Shown: positions 27,251 to 40,325 of the stretch, one piece after another | How positions within the stretch are numbered: the first letter of the stretch is position 1 | Layout of the letters: each line of letters begins with the position of its first letter | Assembly (NCBI RefSeq): GCF_965638725.1 | Contig: NC_134951.1 | Coordinates: forward strand, 28,217,746-28,281,745 | DNA length: 64,000 bases | Direction: 5' to 3' | DNA from: Aptenodytes patagonicus | Taxonomy: Eukaryota; Chordata; Aves; Sphenisciformes; Spheniscidae | Notes under the pieces: model-generated | Databases searched by the model: none | Told to the model about the DNA's origin: nothing | The model's input: the letters and a program-made list of their open reading frames with translations, nothing else | Program-made: the position numbers and the translations under genes

Positions 27251-30200
27251 TGGGAGAGGAATCAGAAGACAGAAACTGTCCTAGTTGATGGGGAAATGTT
27301 TGCTTGACTGCGCTAAGGATGTAGTCTATTTTAAATATTCTCAGCCTTTTGAAATACTAAGAGACCTGCAAGTAGAAACTGCAACTTTGAAATGGAACAT
27401 TGTTATTTGTGGGGATGGTACCAAAAGTAACTGTAATTGTCAAAAATCCACAGAAATAGTTGTTTTCTGGCAAGCACTGACCAAATAGAGGAGCTCTTCT
27501 GGATGAAGCTGTGCTTTAATTACTGACCCATCAGTAGGATCTTTGCTTCTGAAAGTTTAACACCACTATTTCACAGCAATCCCATAAGCTGCTGTCTTTT
27601 AGCGAATACTGTCCATGTTCCCTGTTACTTCTGGCAACCTAATTCCATCGGAACCAAATAGCTGTTCTTGTGCTCCCCTAAAATCTCAGCTTTCTGCTTC
27701 CATCTCAGACCGCTTGGAGTTGAAAACAATTAAAATTTGTGGATGCATTTCTTTGTAGTTGTTGTTTGACCATGCTGTGGTTATATATAAGCAATATGGC
27801 ATGTTTATCATGGTAAGCTACATCACCACGTGGCAGCAGTGCTATGAAAATCAGGTCTCCGATTCCTTGGTAGTCAGAGACCCAATATGATGCTATTTGG
27901 AATCGTCTAAAAGGACCAGATCTTCTTTAAGAAAACAAATGAGCAGATCCTTTTTATCAGTTCATGTTGTTTTTCTGCTGACACGTCACCAAAGGAAGCC
28001 AGAAAGATATGGACTTCTTTTGGGAAGAAATTCATCCATTTCTTATCTTTGTAAAACTTAGGCTGGTCTCCATCATCAAGCAATGTCATGCTATTTCTCT
28101 GAGCTAATAACGAAGATCAGTGACTCAGCATCTGTAGCTTGTAATTCAGTATCAGGTGAAAAGTTTGGAAACTTTTCATCCTAATGTTAATGTATTATTT
28201 TCAGGAGAGTCCAAAGGGCAGCCTTCTGGAATACAAACAAATGAATACCTTTAGCCTTAATGATTTTTAAGGTCTCTGCTTGTTTTCCAGATGGCACCTG
28301 TTCTTCCTAAATGACTTTAATTCCTCATTTGGATCGATAGATCAAATTTGCCACCAACTTTGTCACTTTTCTACCAAGAGTGGTAGGAAACAATCTAAAA
28401 CAGAAAAAGGGATAATTGTGACAACCGATATTTCCTCTTCTGGCTAGCAAGTTGGTTTATTTTAATCCTCTGCACTGTAAATTATTTCCAAAAGCTTCAA
28501 GTGGAAAATGCAGATGTAAACAGAATTTTGGTACTTCCAGGGAGCACAGCTTGCACAATAGTTTCAGGAGAAAAAATATTTTCAGGAATTAAACTCAGGT
28601 GACTTTCTTTTCAAAGTGCATTTCTGTTTGTGGAGAGAAGGGGTTGTACAGCCAGATGAGGCAGCAGCCTTCAGAGTATTCGGGGGGAGGTCACAGCAGC
28701 ATCATTTCCCATGAGTTCACCAGCACAGGGCCAGGATGGCCCGGGAGCCCTCTCGGGGGGAGAGCGGCTTGTCTGGGTCTCTCCCGCCCATGTCAATGAG
28801 CAGCACACACGGAGGTGCCTTTTAGACGTGTCATCCTCTGATACAGCCCAAATCTACTAATTCATTTTGCAGAAGGGGGATTGAGAATTTGTCAAGTTGC
28901 TTACTACCGACTTGAAGCATAATTAAAATAATGGAGCAAAAAGCTCTGTATATTGTTATCCATGTAATAACAGTCCTCTCCAAAAAATAACAACTCAGGG
29001 TAATTTAATTTAAATTTGAAAACATAATTTGTTTGTAACATGATTGTAGATTTGCTGAATGTCCCTGGTCACAGGCTATGGTGCGTCTCATGTGCCATGT
29101 GCCCTTCTATAATGTGAAAGGTCCTATAATTTCTGTCTAGTCATCCTCTGTTGGCCCCGTTTCACATGAGCAAACTTGCTAGCAAACTGGATATACAAAT
29201 ACACAACTTTGTATTTGCACGATATACTGAGCATGAAACACCTAGAGCCATGTGGCGCTGGGACAGACTGTCATTGCACAACTCTGCTATGCTATCAGCA
29301 GAAGAAAGCTGACGCTCCTTCACCAGGCTAAGAAGAAACAGTACCGAAGACATTGGAGAAAGTCTTCGTTTTATTAAACTGCATGTCTTTCTAACACAAT
29401 ATAAGGAATGCACTCATTTTTTCTAATTTTTTTTTCTGTTTAAACTTGAAATCCTTAATCTTAACTGCCACAAAATGGCAATTTTCTGCAACTCTCGGTG
29501 GACTGGATTTCTGTGGGCCAGTTCCCCAGGATTTAGAAGATGCTCCTTTGGCAGTGTGGCCCTCTGACACTGGAGAATCACTGAAGCTTTCCCTCTCCCA
29601 TTCATCCCTCCATGAAGGGGATCCTCTGAGGGATGCAGCCAGGGGAATTTGCTGAAAGATTGATCTTCCATGGGGAACTGCAGATTCATTGGAAATGTTT
29701 CATAGGGACACACCAGTTTTGACCAATGTTTCAAACCAGAGGAGTCCCCCGGGAATGCAGCAGGTCACTTGGCTGCTGGGCTGGGGTGGTGGGCAGGACA
29801 CAGCCTTGCTGCGCTGGCTGCCCATGAGCTGGGAGTTTGGGCTTTCTGCAGCAGATCTGGAAGAGTGGAAAGCGTGAGATCCCCAGCTTTGCGAGAAGCG
29901 TCAGCAGGTCCGCGCTTGGATCCAGAGGGGCCAGCCCGCGAGCCAGGCTGCTTCGGCTCACCCTCTGCCTGCCAGTCCCAGCAAAGAACAGCCCGTGTGC
30001 GCTGGGGGCTGCCAGGAGGAGTCCCATGCAATGCGGGCAGCTGACTGCTTCGTTTAGCTTTACAAAAACCTGATGACTTTTCTGAAGAGAATACTTTCAG
30101 AGTCTCCTCTCCTGGCATTTTCAGTTTGCATTCCAGTTCAAACCAACCGCTGCTATTTGCAAACCGTATGACTTGCGTGGCCCAGTTACAGCAGCAGTCA

Positions 30201-33200
30201 TGTGCCCTCCGCATTCGTGGAGACAAAGCTGAAAAGGACTGCTCTGCTAGGGCTGAGAACTTGGTTCAGGGGTAGGAATTATATTCTTAAGCTGACATTA
30301 GCCAGAATCAGTGCTAAAAGATGTAGCGCTGTGTCCCTCACCTGCTCATTCCTACCCTCTCCCTTGAGTTTGCACAAGCCTGGTCTGTATGACAGAGGAA
30401 TTGATCCAGCTGAAATCTCAACCAACGGGAAAAAAACCACCAGCTGTAATCTGGCTCAGGGTCGTGATGTGGTTTTCCATCCAGCCGCATGGACATGTGC
30501 CTGTGGGAGGCAGAGCTGGAGGGGATGGAGAGAGCTGCCTCTGCGGGGGACTGGGGAGGAGGACGCAAGGTGGCCTCTTCTGCTGGTTCTGGGGGCTTGC
30601 GCTTCCTCACAGGGTGAGGTTACGTGAGATGGCTGAGCCTGGGGGTGGCTGTTACCTCCCAACTCCACCAGGAATTTGTGAGTCTTGGTGAAATCTTTCT
30701 GATCCTCACTTCCCCCTTGCAGGGACAGCGCACGTGTAAGCACCAAGCCGTCACCAAAATTGTGGAGATGGACATGTGGCAACCTGGGCTGCGTATGAGA
30801 AGTGGTGTGTAGGAGATGCTGGGAGATGCCCCCACCCCAGCTGTCCTGGGATTTCACTCATGAGGTAAGTGGTGAGCATTTATCGTACAACTGCGTGTTT
30901 CAGGGCGCCTTTTCACAATGAAGTTGCACAAAATAGACTTTTTTTGTGTTGAGAAACCAATTCAGAGTTGTGGAGCACTTCTGCATCTGCACAGTAGCCC
31001 TCTGGGGATTTTGCAGGCTAGCTCCAGGCTTGGAGAAAGAGAGGCATGTGGAAACTCGGGCTGTCCTCAAAAGGGGGCATGCAAGAGAAAGTTTCAAGGT
31101 TCGTTACAAGTTAATGGCTGTTTTTTTCTGTTTCCTACCACAGAACAACTAAATATTCTCATCTTGTTGGAACCTATATGTCTTGTGTGACTTCTCCTTC
31201 ATCTTCTTTCTTTCATCACCTTCTTTCTTTATCTATGACTAAAAAAATACACATTAATTCCTGGAAAAGCTTGCAAAAGACAAAAAGGTAAGTGAACTAA
31301 CTTCACCTTTGTAGAATAGGTCAACTTGTTGGTACTTGCTGTCAAACGATGTGCAGTGGTTTTAACTGCTGGGAAGATGGTGGTGACACCAGCACTGGGG
31401 TGCCTTGCTGTAACCACTCACATGCATACAGGTGCTGTAAGCAGATGGAGAGAGCTCAAAAAGTGGCAGAGGATGGCTTGACGACTGAAAAACCTGCTGT
31501 ATAGAAGCTCAAAAATTTTTTTAAGCTATTAATGGGATAAATGTATTTTTCTTAATTTATTTTTTCAAAGAAAAAATTTGTCTCGATTTGAGATTTGCTA
31601 TCTTTTTCCGTATATTCTCTACTTTAATGAGCAGCTGTGAATTTTATGCAGGAACTATTGGGTGCAGCTTTATGCAATTTATTAGGTGTGAGATCAGACC
31701 TTAAATATTTAAATCTGATGTACAGGCATGGAATCTAGAACAGACTGAGTGACGCAGCGAATAATTTATTCATTGAATGTAGCATTTTTCCTCTGTGGAA
31801 ATATGCACAAATATATTTTTATTTTCTCACTCTTCCCCTATACTTTTTGATTTTTCAGGCTAGCATCCAGACGAAGGAAGGCTTCGGTGATCACAACGTC
31901 CATCCATCTGTCCCACTCTAATAACTTTTAAACCAACTGCCACACTTTAACATTGTGCAGTAGTGTGACACACAGCTCAAAGGCATTAGGGTAGGATTCA
32001 TTTCACCTAAGTTTAGACTTCTGTAGTATCAATGTCTTCATCTGAGATGATAGTCACCTTAGGTTGTCCTTACAGTTAGTGGAGACCAATTGGCACTTTT
32101 AACCATGATTCAAGTGACCTGATTTAGATGTCTATTTTGGGGTGGGATGAATCATGGACTAAGAGTGCCTTGCTCTCTTTACTGCTTAGTTAGGATGGTC
32201 GGCTGAGATGAAGAATAGCGGAATTTTCTACACGACTTCTGAAGACCGGCTCTAGATAAGAAAGGAAATTTAGTGAGGCAAAAGCTGAAGTGTGTGCTCA
32301 CCAGCAGTGGTGAGGCCAGTCACTCTGGGTATCAGGCTGCCAGCCAGCACATGCCTCTTTTGTCAGGAAGCGGAGGGATCTCATGCTGCCCTTCACCTTG
32401 CTGGTATTTAGAGGACGTGAGAAGAAGATGAGTGTACTGCTGAGGTGAGGAGAAAGTCATACAGAGCTTTAGGGTCAGGAGAGCTCTCAAGGTTATTGTG
32501 TTGGGTGGGTAAGAAAATAAGACACTAGTTCAAAATAAACAAGGCTTCACTGGATTTACTGCTCACAGAATTAATTGCTTATTCCCATGAACTCACCACA
32601 ACTCTGTGTGCTGTGACTACGCAGATGAAACAACTTCTAAAATAACCCTTTCAGCATTTAGAGGTCAAGCCCTACCTCTGATCAGCTTATGATGCAAATT
32701 TCCATTTCCAACTTGATAGTTTTCAAACAAGCAGTTTTGGTGTTTGTCCCCACAGCCACTCTCTTTTCTCTGAAAAAGTCATTATAAACCCCTCAAAACC
32801 ACTTCATTCTTTTCTCTGAAAGTCCTCAGGCCTGCTAAAGTCCTGATGATGGTTGAGCGGTTGCTTTGCTGAGGCTGCTGCCTAGGATTGATTGTCTCTG
32901 TTTCCTGTTGCTTTCCACCTGATGGCTCTCAGTCCAAGTTCTTCGGGTCAGAGCATTTCTTTGTTGTGCACAGTAAAAGTCTTAGTCAACAAACCTCAGT
33001 CTGTAAAATTTACGGTAATGCAGGTAAGTAAATAAGAATACATTACCGTACTGATTCTGTCCTGAATGTGTGAATATTGGTGGTATTCCTTCTAAAGTGA
33101 AGAGTTTGGGAGTTGTTATGACAATGTCTCTAAAATATACTCCCCACTAAAAAGTTGCCTGCTTGAGCTCAGTCACTCGGTTGTTTGTGGAAGGAGATGG

Positions 33201-33391
33201 AGAAGCAGGATAGAGCCGTATGTGCAGGAGGGGCAGCCACGGACAACAACAACAGGAGGAAACAAAACCTCAGAAAGGGCCATATCTTCTGCTAATCCCT
33301 GCGATATCATTGAATGAAGAGAGTCACCATCACCTTAATAACTGTGATAACAATTTGTACTTTGTCACGGTGACTGTCAGTGTTTCATAAG

Positions 33392-34000
33392 TGTCGTGGT
33401 TTAACCCCAGCCAAGGGGCAACTGGCAACTAAGCACCACCCAGCTGCTCGCTTACTCCCCCGCAGTGGGATGGGGGAGAGAATCAGAAGGGTAAAAGTGA
33501 GAAAACTCATGGGTTGAGATAAAGACAGTTTAATAGGCAAAGCAAAAGCCACACACACAAGCAAAGCAAAACAAGGAATTCACTCACTGCTTCCCATCGG
33601 CAGGCAGGTGTTCAGCCATCTCCAGGAAAGCAGGGCTCCATCACGCATAACCGTTACTTGGGAAGACAAACGCCATCACTCCGAATGTCCCCCCCTTCCT
33701 CCTTCTTCCCCCAGCTTTATATGCTGAGCATGACATCACATGGTGTGGAATATCCTTTTGGTCAGTTGGGGTCAGCGGTCCCGGCTGTGTCCCCTACCAA
33801 CTTCTTGTGCCCCCCCAGCCTACTCGCTGGTGGGGTGGTGTGAGGAGCAGAAAAGGCCTTGACTCTGTGTAAGCACCACTGCTCAGCAATAACCAAAACA
33901 TCCCTGTGTTATCAACACTGTTTCCAGCACAAGTCAAAAACGTAGCCCCATACTAGCTACTGTGAAGAAAATTAACTCTATCCCAGCCAAAACCAGCACA
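33392..34000 (-). mobile_element. Solo LTR of an ERVL-like avian retrovirus
   Basis: A 609-base LTR in minus orientation. On the plus strand it begins TGTCGTGGTTTAACCCCAG and ends CAAAACCAGCACA. It is flanked by a perfect 5-bp target duplication ATAAG (33387-33391 and 34001-34005). There is no internal retroviral sequence. It belongs to the same longer LTR subfamily as 6456-7076, with the 'aagcaaagcaaaacaaggaattcactcac' type region. It stands between GCLC and KLHL31. Confidence 0.95.
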
Positions 34001-34005
34001 ATAAG

Positions 34006-37000
34006 GCAGGACATTATTCAAGACTGACCTTAGTGAAAATGCAGTTGCTCCTACAAGCATGTTCTCATCTTAGGATCACTTGTTAATGCATATTTATTTA
34101 GTAATTTACTTTCTGGGAACAATTCCATTCATGTTCACTTTTTCATTATCAGCAAAGCGTAACTCATTACCCTGTTTTTCAGAAGGCACAAGTGAGATAG
34201 TGAGTGAGCTAGTTGCTTGCTCAAAGCCATGGAGTGGGCCAGTGACTCATGAGTTCGAATGGCAGGCAGGTTTTGTTTGTGTTTCATTCCAGGAAAAACA
34301 AAACAAGTAATGCAGGCTGGGAGAAAAGCTTCAAAACAAATGAACTGGAACAATCACTCCCAAGCTGATGCTGTCCAGAATTTGGTTCAGAGTCCTACAC
34401 TGAATGATGAACAGTGAATGCCAGATCCTCATTTCATCCTCAAAAGCGTCATTCTCCATAAATCTCCAGCAAGGTTGCTGTCTGTTGTCCGTGATTCCTC
34501 TTTTTGGGTATCTTCATCTTCCTGGTGGGACAGCAGAAGGTAGCATGGCACATGTGACAACCTTGTTGCCATCTTCTTGCTGAGGGAGCACAGGCCTTCT
34601 GGTCATGATGTAAATGAACAACTCATTCCCCAGCATTTTCCAGTCTGACTGCTTCCATTCATGTCCTTGGTTATCAATACTGACCATTCCTTTGTCCTCA
34701 TTTTACTGCTTTTTTCTGGTGCTCTCACATACTTTCATTCCTGCTTCACCTATAACTGCCCAACTATTTTTTGTCTCTGTACTATGAAGGAGGGCCTGTG
34801 TGCATGTGTATTTGTTCTGCACCAGCCTGTTAAGGCTTAAGAGCGTGAAATGTTGCTGAACAGTATTTCAGGTGAGTGAAACAAAGCATGAGAGCTTCTA
34901 CAATTAAAAGACACAGCAGCCTCAAAACAAAAGTTCAAGCCAATGAAATCTTCAAGTGCACAGAAAGAAAGGTAATATCTAGAGTGGAATTCAATTCAAG
35001 GTGGAGGCCCTTAAATTGTGTCTACACGTAGGTACATATAAAAATATGCTTGCTCTCTATGTTTTGACTACGGAGATCAATGGCTCAGTGGAGATCAGTG
35101 GCTCGATTCAGTTGCCTAAATGTTGGTGCCATTTGAAGTATTTCAGAAGTCCAAGACATGTGGCTGGCACTTACAACACAAGGGAAACCCATGTCCTTTT
35201 GGGATGGCTGGATGCCAGACAGGACACCCTCCCAGCGCTCAGACGGTGCTGGACATTTATGTGTGAATCTTGTCTCTAGCCAATACAGTCAGTAAAGCCT
35301 AAGGAACAACTCGGGTCATCCTAAAGCAGGACCTTGTGGGTGACGGAATAAATCACTTTATATGCATGTATTGGCTGATATTGTACCTTTGGCTGTATTG
35401 CCTATAACTGGAGGTTTAACATGTAGTGCATATATAGATGCCTAAATTTATGCTTCCTGACCTTGAGTTGCCCTCGGTGTTTCAAAGGAGCAGTGGCAGA
35501 TACGAAAACACTTAGGTTACCCAGCAGCTAATGCCTGCGACTACTCAGTTTCATGACTTGCATGACTGATGTGGCCTTTTTTAAGTGGTCGGCCCTTCCA
35601 AAGAGATATGATCATACAGGAATTCTTTGAACACTTATTTCTCATATGAATGGATCCAACTTCTGGTACTGTGACCCAAACTGACATATCTTCCTGCTCT
35701 GCTTCTGCTGGGTGAACCAGTCTCTTTTCTGTGACTCCCTGCAACGATTTCAGTCCAGGAGATAGGCATATCTTTTGTTTCAAAGGGTGGTTTGATAAAG
35801 AAGTATTCAAGCTGCTGCTAACAGCTCAGGGTGTTATTTATTACTCACATAACACCACAAGAGAGCTCTGCATTGAGTTTTAATACATGATTTATGATCT
35901 CTGCTTTCCTTTTTTTTCAGCTTTTGCTAAGATTCCTTTGGAGTCTAAGTGCTTTGCTGTTTACCTGGCCTGACAGGTCTGTTTCTCCTTCAGAAGAGCT
36001 GATCTGTTACTTCTGACAATGTGACCAAGGTGTCCTTTTGCCAGAACTGGTTTGACACCAGCAATGAAGCAAAGAGACCCTGAAATGTCACTGACAGCCG
36101 CGTTGGCTGCTTCAGTGCATTTGCTATTGTTCCAGTGAGTGTGATCTAATGGAAAGCAGAACATTCTTATTATAGCAAGCTCTAATTCATTGGCTGAACT
36201 CTCAAGTGTATGCAGCGACCAGTGTAACAGCTTCAGAGCAGCAGCTGGGCCAGGAATTTGTTGGCTGCACCATTCTCCCAGCAACATGGGAAAGAACTGT
36301 TTTTCCCATCTGCTAAACTTCGGTAATTTCAAAAATGTATCCATGCTGCGCTGGGATGAAAGCAAAAAATGTTCTTGCAAGAACTTGTCCTGAGCCAAGA
36401 CAGCGTTTAGGGCACTGGTTTGGGAGGCAGAAAAAAACCTATTCCCCCTCCCTCTCCAAGGGGGGTAAATATTACATTATTTATTCAAACTGGAACAGCT
36501 CTGACAGAGGAGACTGAGAAAGAGAAACTTTCAGGTAGGTTGGTGGTGACATCACAGACCTGGAACATGCAAACAAAGCTCCTGGTGTGAGCCAAAAAGA
36601 TGAAAAACATATGTCCTCCCCCGTCAAGGCTGAGAGTCCTCTTCACTGCCACTGCAGGGATGATGATATTCTTGTGGTGACCAGAAATTCATCCTGGACC
36701 TGAGAAGCCTCTTCCTGATGAAAATGTCAAACCTCATGCGTGGTTGTGCGCTTTGATTTTAACAAATTGGAATTTTTCAGCTCATCCTCATTGAATTACA
36801 CCCTGCATTTTTCAGATCACTGCACCAGCCTGTTGGGATCCTCCAGAGTTACAGTCTTCTCTCCCAAAATGTTTGTGAACAGTAGGTGGACATGAGACAA
36901 GGGAAGTGGGCAGGCCACTGTCGAAATACACTTTTTTACATGATGTGACTATTGCCTTCGATGTCCTTCCTCTCTTTCTCCCCCTTCCCCTCTGCCATCA

Positions 37001-37030
37001 GCATTGCTGGCTGAAATAAGTGTTTTATGG
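34006..37030. other. Intergenic DNA
   Basis: No exon recognised. A stretch at about 34175-34275 ('ttgcttgctcaaagcc' to 'gagttcgaatggcag') faintly resembles a reverse-oriented MIR SINE. Nothing else stands out. Confidence 0.5.
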
Positions 37031-37059
37031 CTTTCCCTCTGCCTTCCCCCCTTCTCCCT

Positions 37060-37270
37060 GCCGAGAGCTTTCCGCTGGGACACGCTTCTCCCCGCGGCCA
37101 CGGCAGCAGCATGGCACCGTGCCCCCGCCGAGAGGGACGCTTCAACTCCGGCTGCTTCCCCGGGGTACCGTCTCGCCCCGGCCGCCCGCCCCGGCCGCCC
37201 GCCCCGGCGGGGAGCGCGCCCGGGGGCTGCCGGCTCCGTCCTCCTGGTGCCCTCCAGCGTCTCCTTCCCG
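37060..37270. promoter_or_regulatory. Orphan CpG island between GCLC and KLHL31
   Basis: About 200 bases of very G+C- and CpG-rich sequence abruptly embedded in AT-rich DNA, 25 kb upstream of GCLC exon 1 and 9 kb beyond the KLHL31 stop. It includes a perfect 13-bp tandem repeat (37176-37188, 37189-37201) and NotI-like CG-rich words. An open frame crosses it on the plus strand (37027-37404), but its composition explains that. It may be the promoter of an unannotated transcript, an upstream GCLC start, or a CpG-rich enhancer; the sequence alone cannot decide. Confidence 0.55.
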
Positions 37271-39082
37271 AAACAACTCAGCAGAGCAAGGCCCTTAAGA
37301 AAAGATCCTGCGTGGGTGATGCTCCACCGGGAATCTGTCAGGATCAGGCGCCGAATTTAAGTCTGAATTTAATTCACTGGGGTAAATGGAATTTAATTTA
37401 CTGAGTAAGCAGTGTGTCTTTGACTAAGGCAAGAGAAATTTAAGCGCTCTGCTGACATCAACCTAGGCCGAGAAAGACGAGTTTTGCTACGTTCAGGAAA
37501 GCAACACAGCGTTCATGGTATCTGAGTAGCTGTTCTGGAGTGCTGCCTTATTGACGATGTTCCCCGTATAACCATTTGCACTGTATGGCATCACCGTACA
37601 TAGACTGAGAAGTCGTGATTTGTTCTGTGGCTGGTTCAAGCGATAAGAACACGAGTTACAGACTGCAGGACTTTTATTCTGAATTTTTCTCTTTGTTTAG
37701 ATAAGTAACTTCAACAAATTCCCTGTTCGGCTCAGAATAATCCCGTACAAAAATAACACAAAATAAAAGCAGTCTGTTCAATTTGGCTGTTTCTAATTAA
37801 CTTCAGCAAAATTCTGACTCTACTGATCTTAACAGCTGTTCTCATGTCACTACGTGGGGATTCTACTTAAGAAATAAGTGTCCTTCGGATGAAACAAAAT
37901 ACATTGCCATAGGCTTGGCTCGTATTTACCTTGTGAGCATTTCACAGAAGGAAGAAACATACCAATTTATAGGCCTCTACATATTGGGTTTATTGCATAA
38001 GTCTATGCAACACCTACAGCTAAATTATGGATAATTTAGGGAAAATCAGCTTTCGCTAAGTGAATATTTCAGTCATATTATTTAACTGTTTTTGAAAGAA
38101 AATGATGACATAATAAGCTCTGAAATGTATCTGCAATACAGAAAAATAAGTTTTCTCAGACCCTTAAGTAACAACGCAAATATTATAAGAAATAAAGGAT
38201 CCAGCTAATGTTTACTTTAATCCATGTTTTTTACTTTAGTGATGCTGGCAAATAATGCATTTGTCAAGACTTGCTTAAAATCGTTTTTCTTTTATATCAT
38301 AGTCTAATTGTAAGTTCTGTCTTTTTAGCAGTTTTTACCACACAGATTCATGGCTCGCCTCCTCAAAATCATCCCCAAATTTTGAAGCAAAATCATCCCT
38401 TTTGCTTCCTCAAAATCATCCCTGAATTTTAATCTGCTCTACTTTAGCTCCCAGCAATGGTATACATTATTCTTTACTTTATTATTCTTTACTTTAACAT
38501 TACTTAACATTATTCTTTCCACCCCAGCTACTTGGTCTATTTTGAAGATTATAACCAGGAGATGAAGGGCCTGCCAGTTCAGAGGCAGATCCTAAATTGT
38601 TGTAATACTTTGTTAGTTTCTACCTTTTTCTTTACAGATAAGCCCTGGATGATGATTTTACTATCTGCTCTCGATAAGAGATCATGGATAGTGGTGTTGC
38701 TGTAGAAGATTTGGTTGGAAATCTAACATTTCTTCCCTGTTCCCCTCTCTGGCTTCAGGAAGAAGTAACCTAGCAATGACTTATGCCAGCAGCACGTTGT
38801 TTAGCCTTTTTGTGGCGAGGACATAGCAATGCCACATCGGCTTTACCGCCTCCGTGAAGTCAGGACTTGTGTGCTACTAGCCTTGGCAGGAGGAGAGCCT
38901 TGCTCTGCCCTTTCTGCATGGCAAGAGCAGGTTGCGATCCCTCTCATACTGCTGTGATCTTGGCTATGTTTCCTTACAAATGGTAAAACTTGGGTTAGAG
39001 TAATGGAATGACATAGCTTATACTAAGTTCCCCAAGAACTGTTTTCACCACTTCCTTTACACTGGTAAATTACCAACCAGTT
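37271..39082. other. Intergenic DNA with short tandem duplications
   Basis: No gene seen. The 15-base word CCTCAAAATCATCCC occurs at 38361-38375 and 38408-38422 as part of a roughly 47-bp imperfect duplication. It is followed by a low-complexity run built on 'ttattctttacttt' at about 38467-38518. Confidence 0.7.
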
Positions 39083-39378
39083 ATCACAGAATCACAGAAT
39101 GGTTGAGGAGGGAAGGGGCCTCTGGAGGTCATCTGGTCCAAATGCCTTTCTCAAACAGGGCCACCTACAGCCAGTTGCCCAGGACCATGTCCAGATGGCT
39201 TTTGAATATCCCCAAAGATGGAGACTCCACAGCCTCTCTGGGCAACCTGTGCCAGTGCTCAGCCACCCTCACAGTGAAAAAGTGTTTCCTGATGTTCAGA
39301 GGGAACCTCCGGTGTTTCAGCTTCTGACCATTGCCACTGGTCCTGTCACTGGACACCGCTTAAAAGAGCCTGGCACAT
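39083..39378 (-). repeat. CR1 LINE 3' fragment, reverse orientation
   Basis: On the plus strand it starts with the reverse of the CR1 terminal octamer array ('atcacagaatcacagaatgg'). It continues with 'cctctggaggtcatctggtcc', 'ttgcccaggaccatgtcc', 'gatggagactccacagcc' and 'tgttcaga', all hallmarks of avian CR1. It is a 5'-truncated copy of about 296 bases. Confidence 0.93.
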
Positions 39379-39505
39379 AGGTGAGCACACCCACAGGCAT
39401 ATAGCGGCTTTTCAGGTGCCCTAAGGAGCCCAGCTGCTGCTCTAGATGTGCATGAGTCCTGGTTCATGGCCAACAGGCTCACCTGGCTGCCTTGGCTCAC
39501 CTGGC

Positions 39506-40325
39506 TGTGAGCAGCCATAAAGGCAGCCTCGTTAGAAGGGGAAAATTACCGAACAGAAGAAACTGTCCGCTGAAAAATACTGACAGAGAAAGGCTCGCCA
39601 GCCTGGGACTGCGAGCTTGGGGACTAGGCCTGGGAACTACAAGCATCCTTGAAAAGTGCAGCCGGGGACCTAGAAACCAGAGACATCCTGAGGTACCACC
39701 AATAAGCGCAAAAACAAGGGATTGTAATGGCAACTTATCATCTGAGAAGGTGGAAAACAGCCTGGAAAAATAAAATTGCTCTGAAAGAACAGAAAACAGC
39801 ATCACCTATTGGCTGTTACAGGTGAAAAATAGAAATTAAGAGCACCTATTGGCTGCTCAAAGTAGGATGTCCTACACCCTTATGCCTCTGTTATAAAAAG
39901 GACTTAATTTTTATTCAAAATGGAGCCTCTCTCTCTGAGAACTTCCCAGGTGAATCCCACATGAACTTCCCACAAGCTCTTGGACTCTCAGCAGGGATGC
40001 CCAGCTGACTCCAGACTCTGTGGTGGGGATCCGCTTTGAAGGGAGACTCTGTCTGTTATCTTACTGCTTGGGTCTGTCCTCCCCTCTTTTGGGATGGTTG
40101 CGTGTCCCTCCCAGGATTGGTTTGTTCTGCCCTTTTGGGATGGTTTGGCTCCTTCTGAAATCTGTTTAATTTGCTTCATATCGATATTATATATATTCAT
40201 ATAAGTAATCTCTCATAAGTATAACTGTTGTTATATTGTTGATAAGTTTTCTTTACTAGGAAAAAGGAACCCACGGTCGCTACCTCTACACAACCGCAGG
40301 ACGGGTAACCCTTCTGGTCGTGACA
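39506..40325 (+). mobile_element. Probable LTR of a second retroviral family
   Basis: A stretch of about 820 bases opening with TGTGAGCAGCC and closing with CTGGTCGTGACA, so it has TG...CA ends. It has a promoter layout typical of a retroviral U3. A 13-base word holding an inverted CCAAT box (CACCTATTGGCTG) occurs at 39803-39815 and 39843-39855, followed by a TATA box (TATAAAA, 39892-39898). It is not similar to the ERVL-like LTRs in this window. I found no matching target duplication or internal region, so the ends are tentative; a class I (gammaretrovirus-like) solo LTR is the likeliest reading. Confidence 0.55.

Larger units (their letters stand above)
12931..33391. other. Intergenic DNA upstream of GCLC
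   Basis: About 20 kb with no recognisable exon. Frames are short and lack family signatures. Contents seen are a 31-bp tandem duplication (15206-15267), a (GTTTT)n run near 15738-15765, a (GTTT)n run near 23918-23937, and faint MIR-like patches near 27050-27250. Patches near 20640-20890, 29760-30010 and 30480-30680 are moderately G+C-rich but not CpG islands. I see no tRNA or other structured RNA. Confidence 0.6.

Noticed and set aside
35076-35480. Words such as CCTAAATGTTGGTGCC and ATGCCTAAATTTATGC suggesting an old interspersed repeat (also near 32000-32150)
   Set aside because: Similarity too weak to name a family or set ends.
37027-37404. 125-codon plus-strand frame across the orphan CpG island
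   Set aside because: Pro/Arg/Gly-rich, no domain or signal, and other phases are equally open. Kept only as a CpG island.
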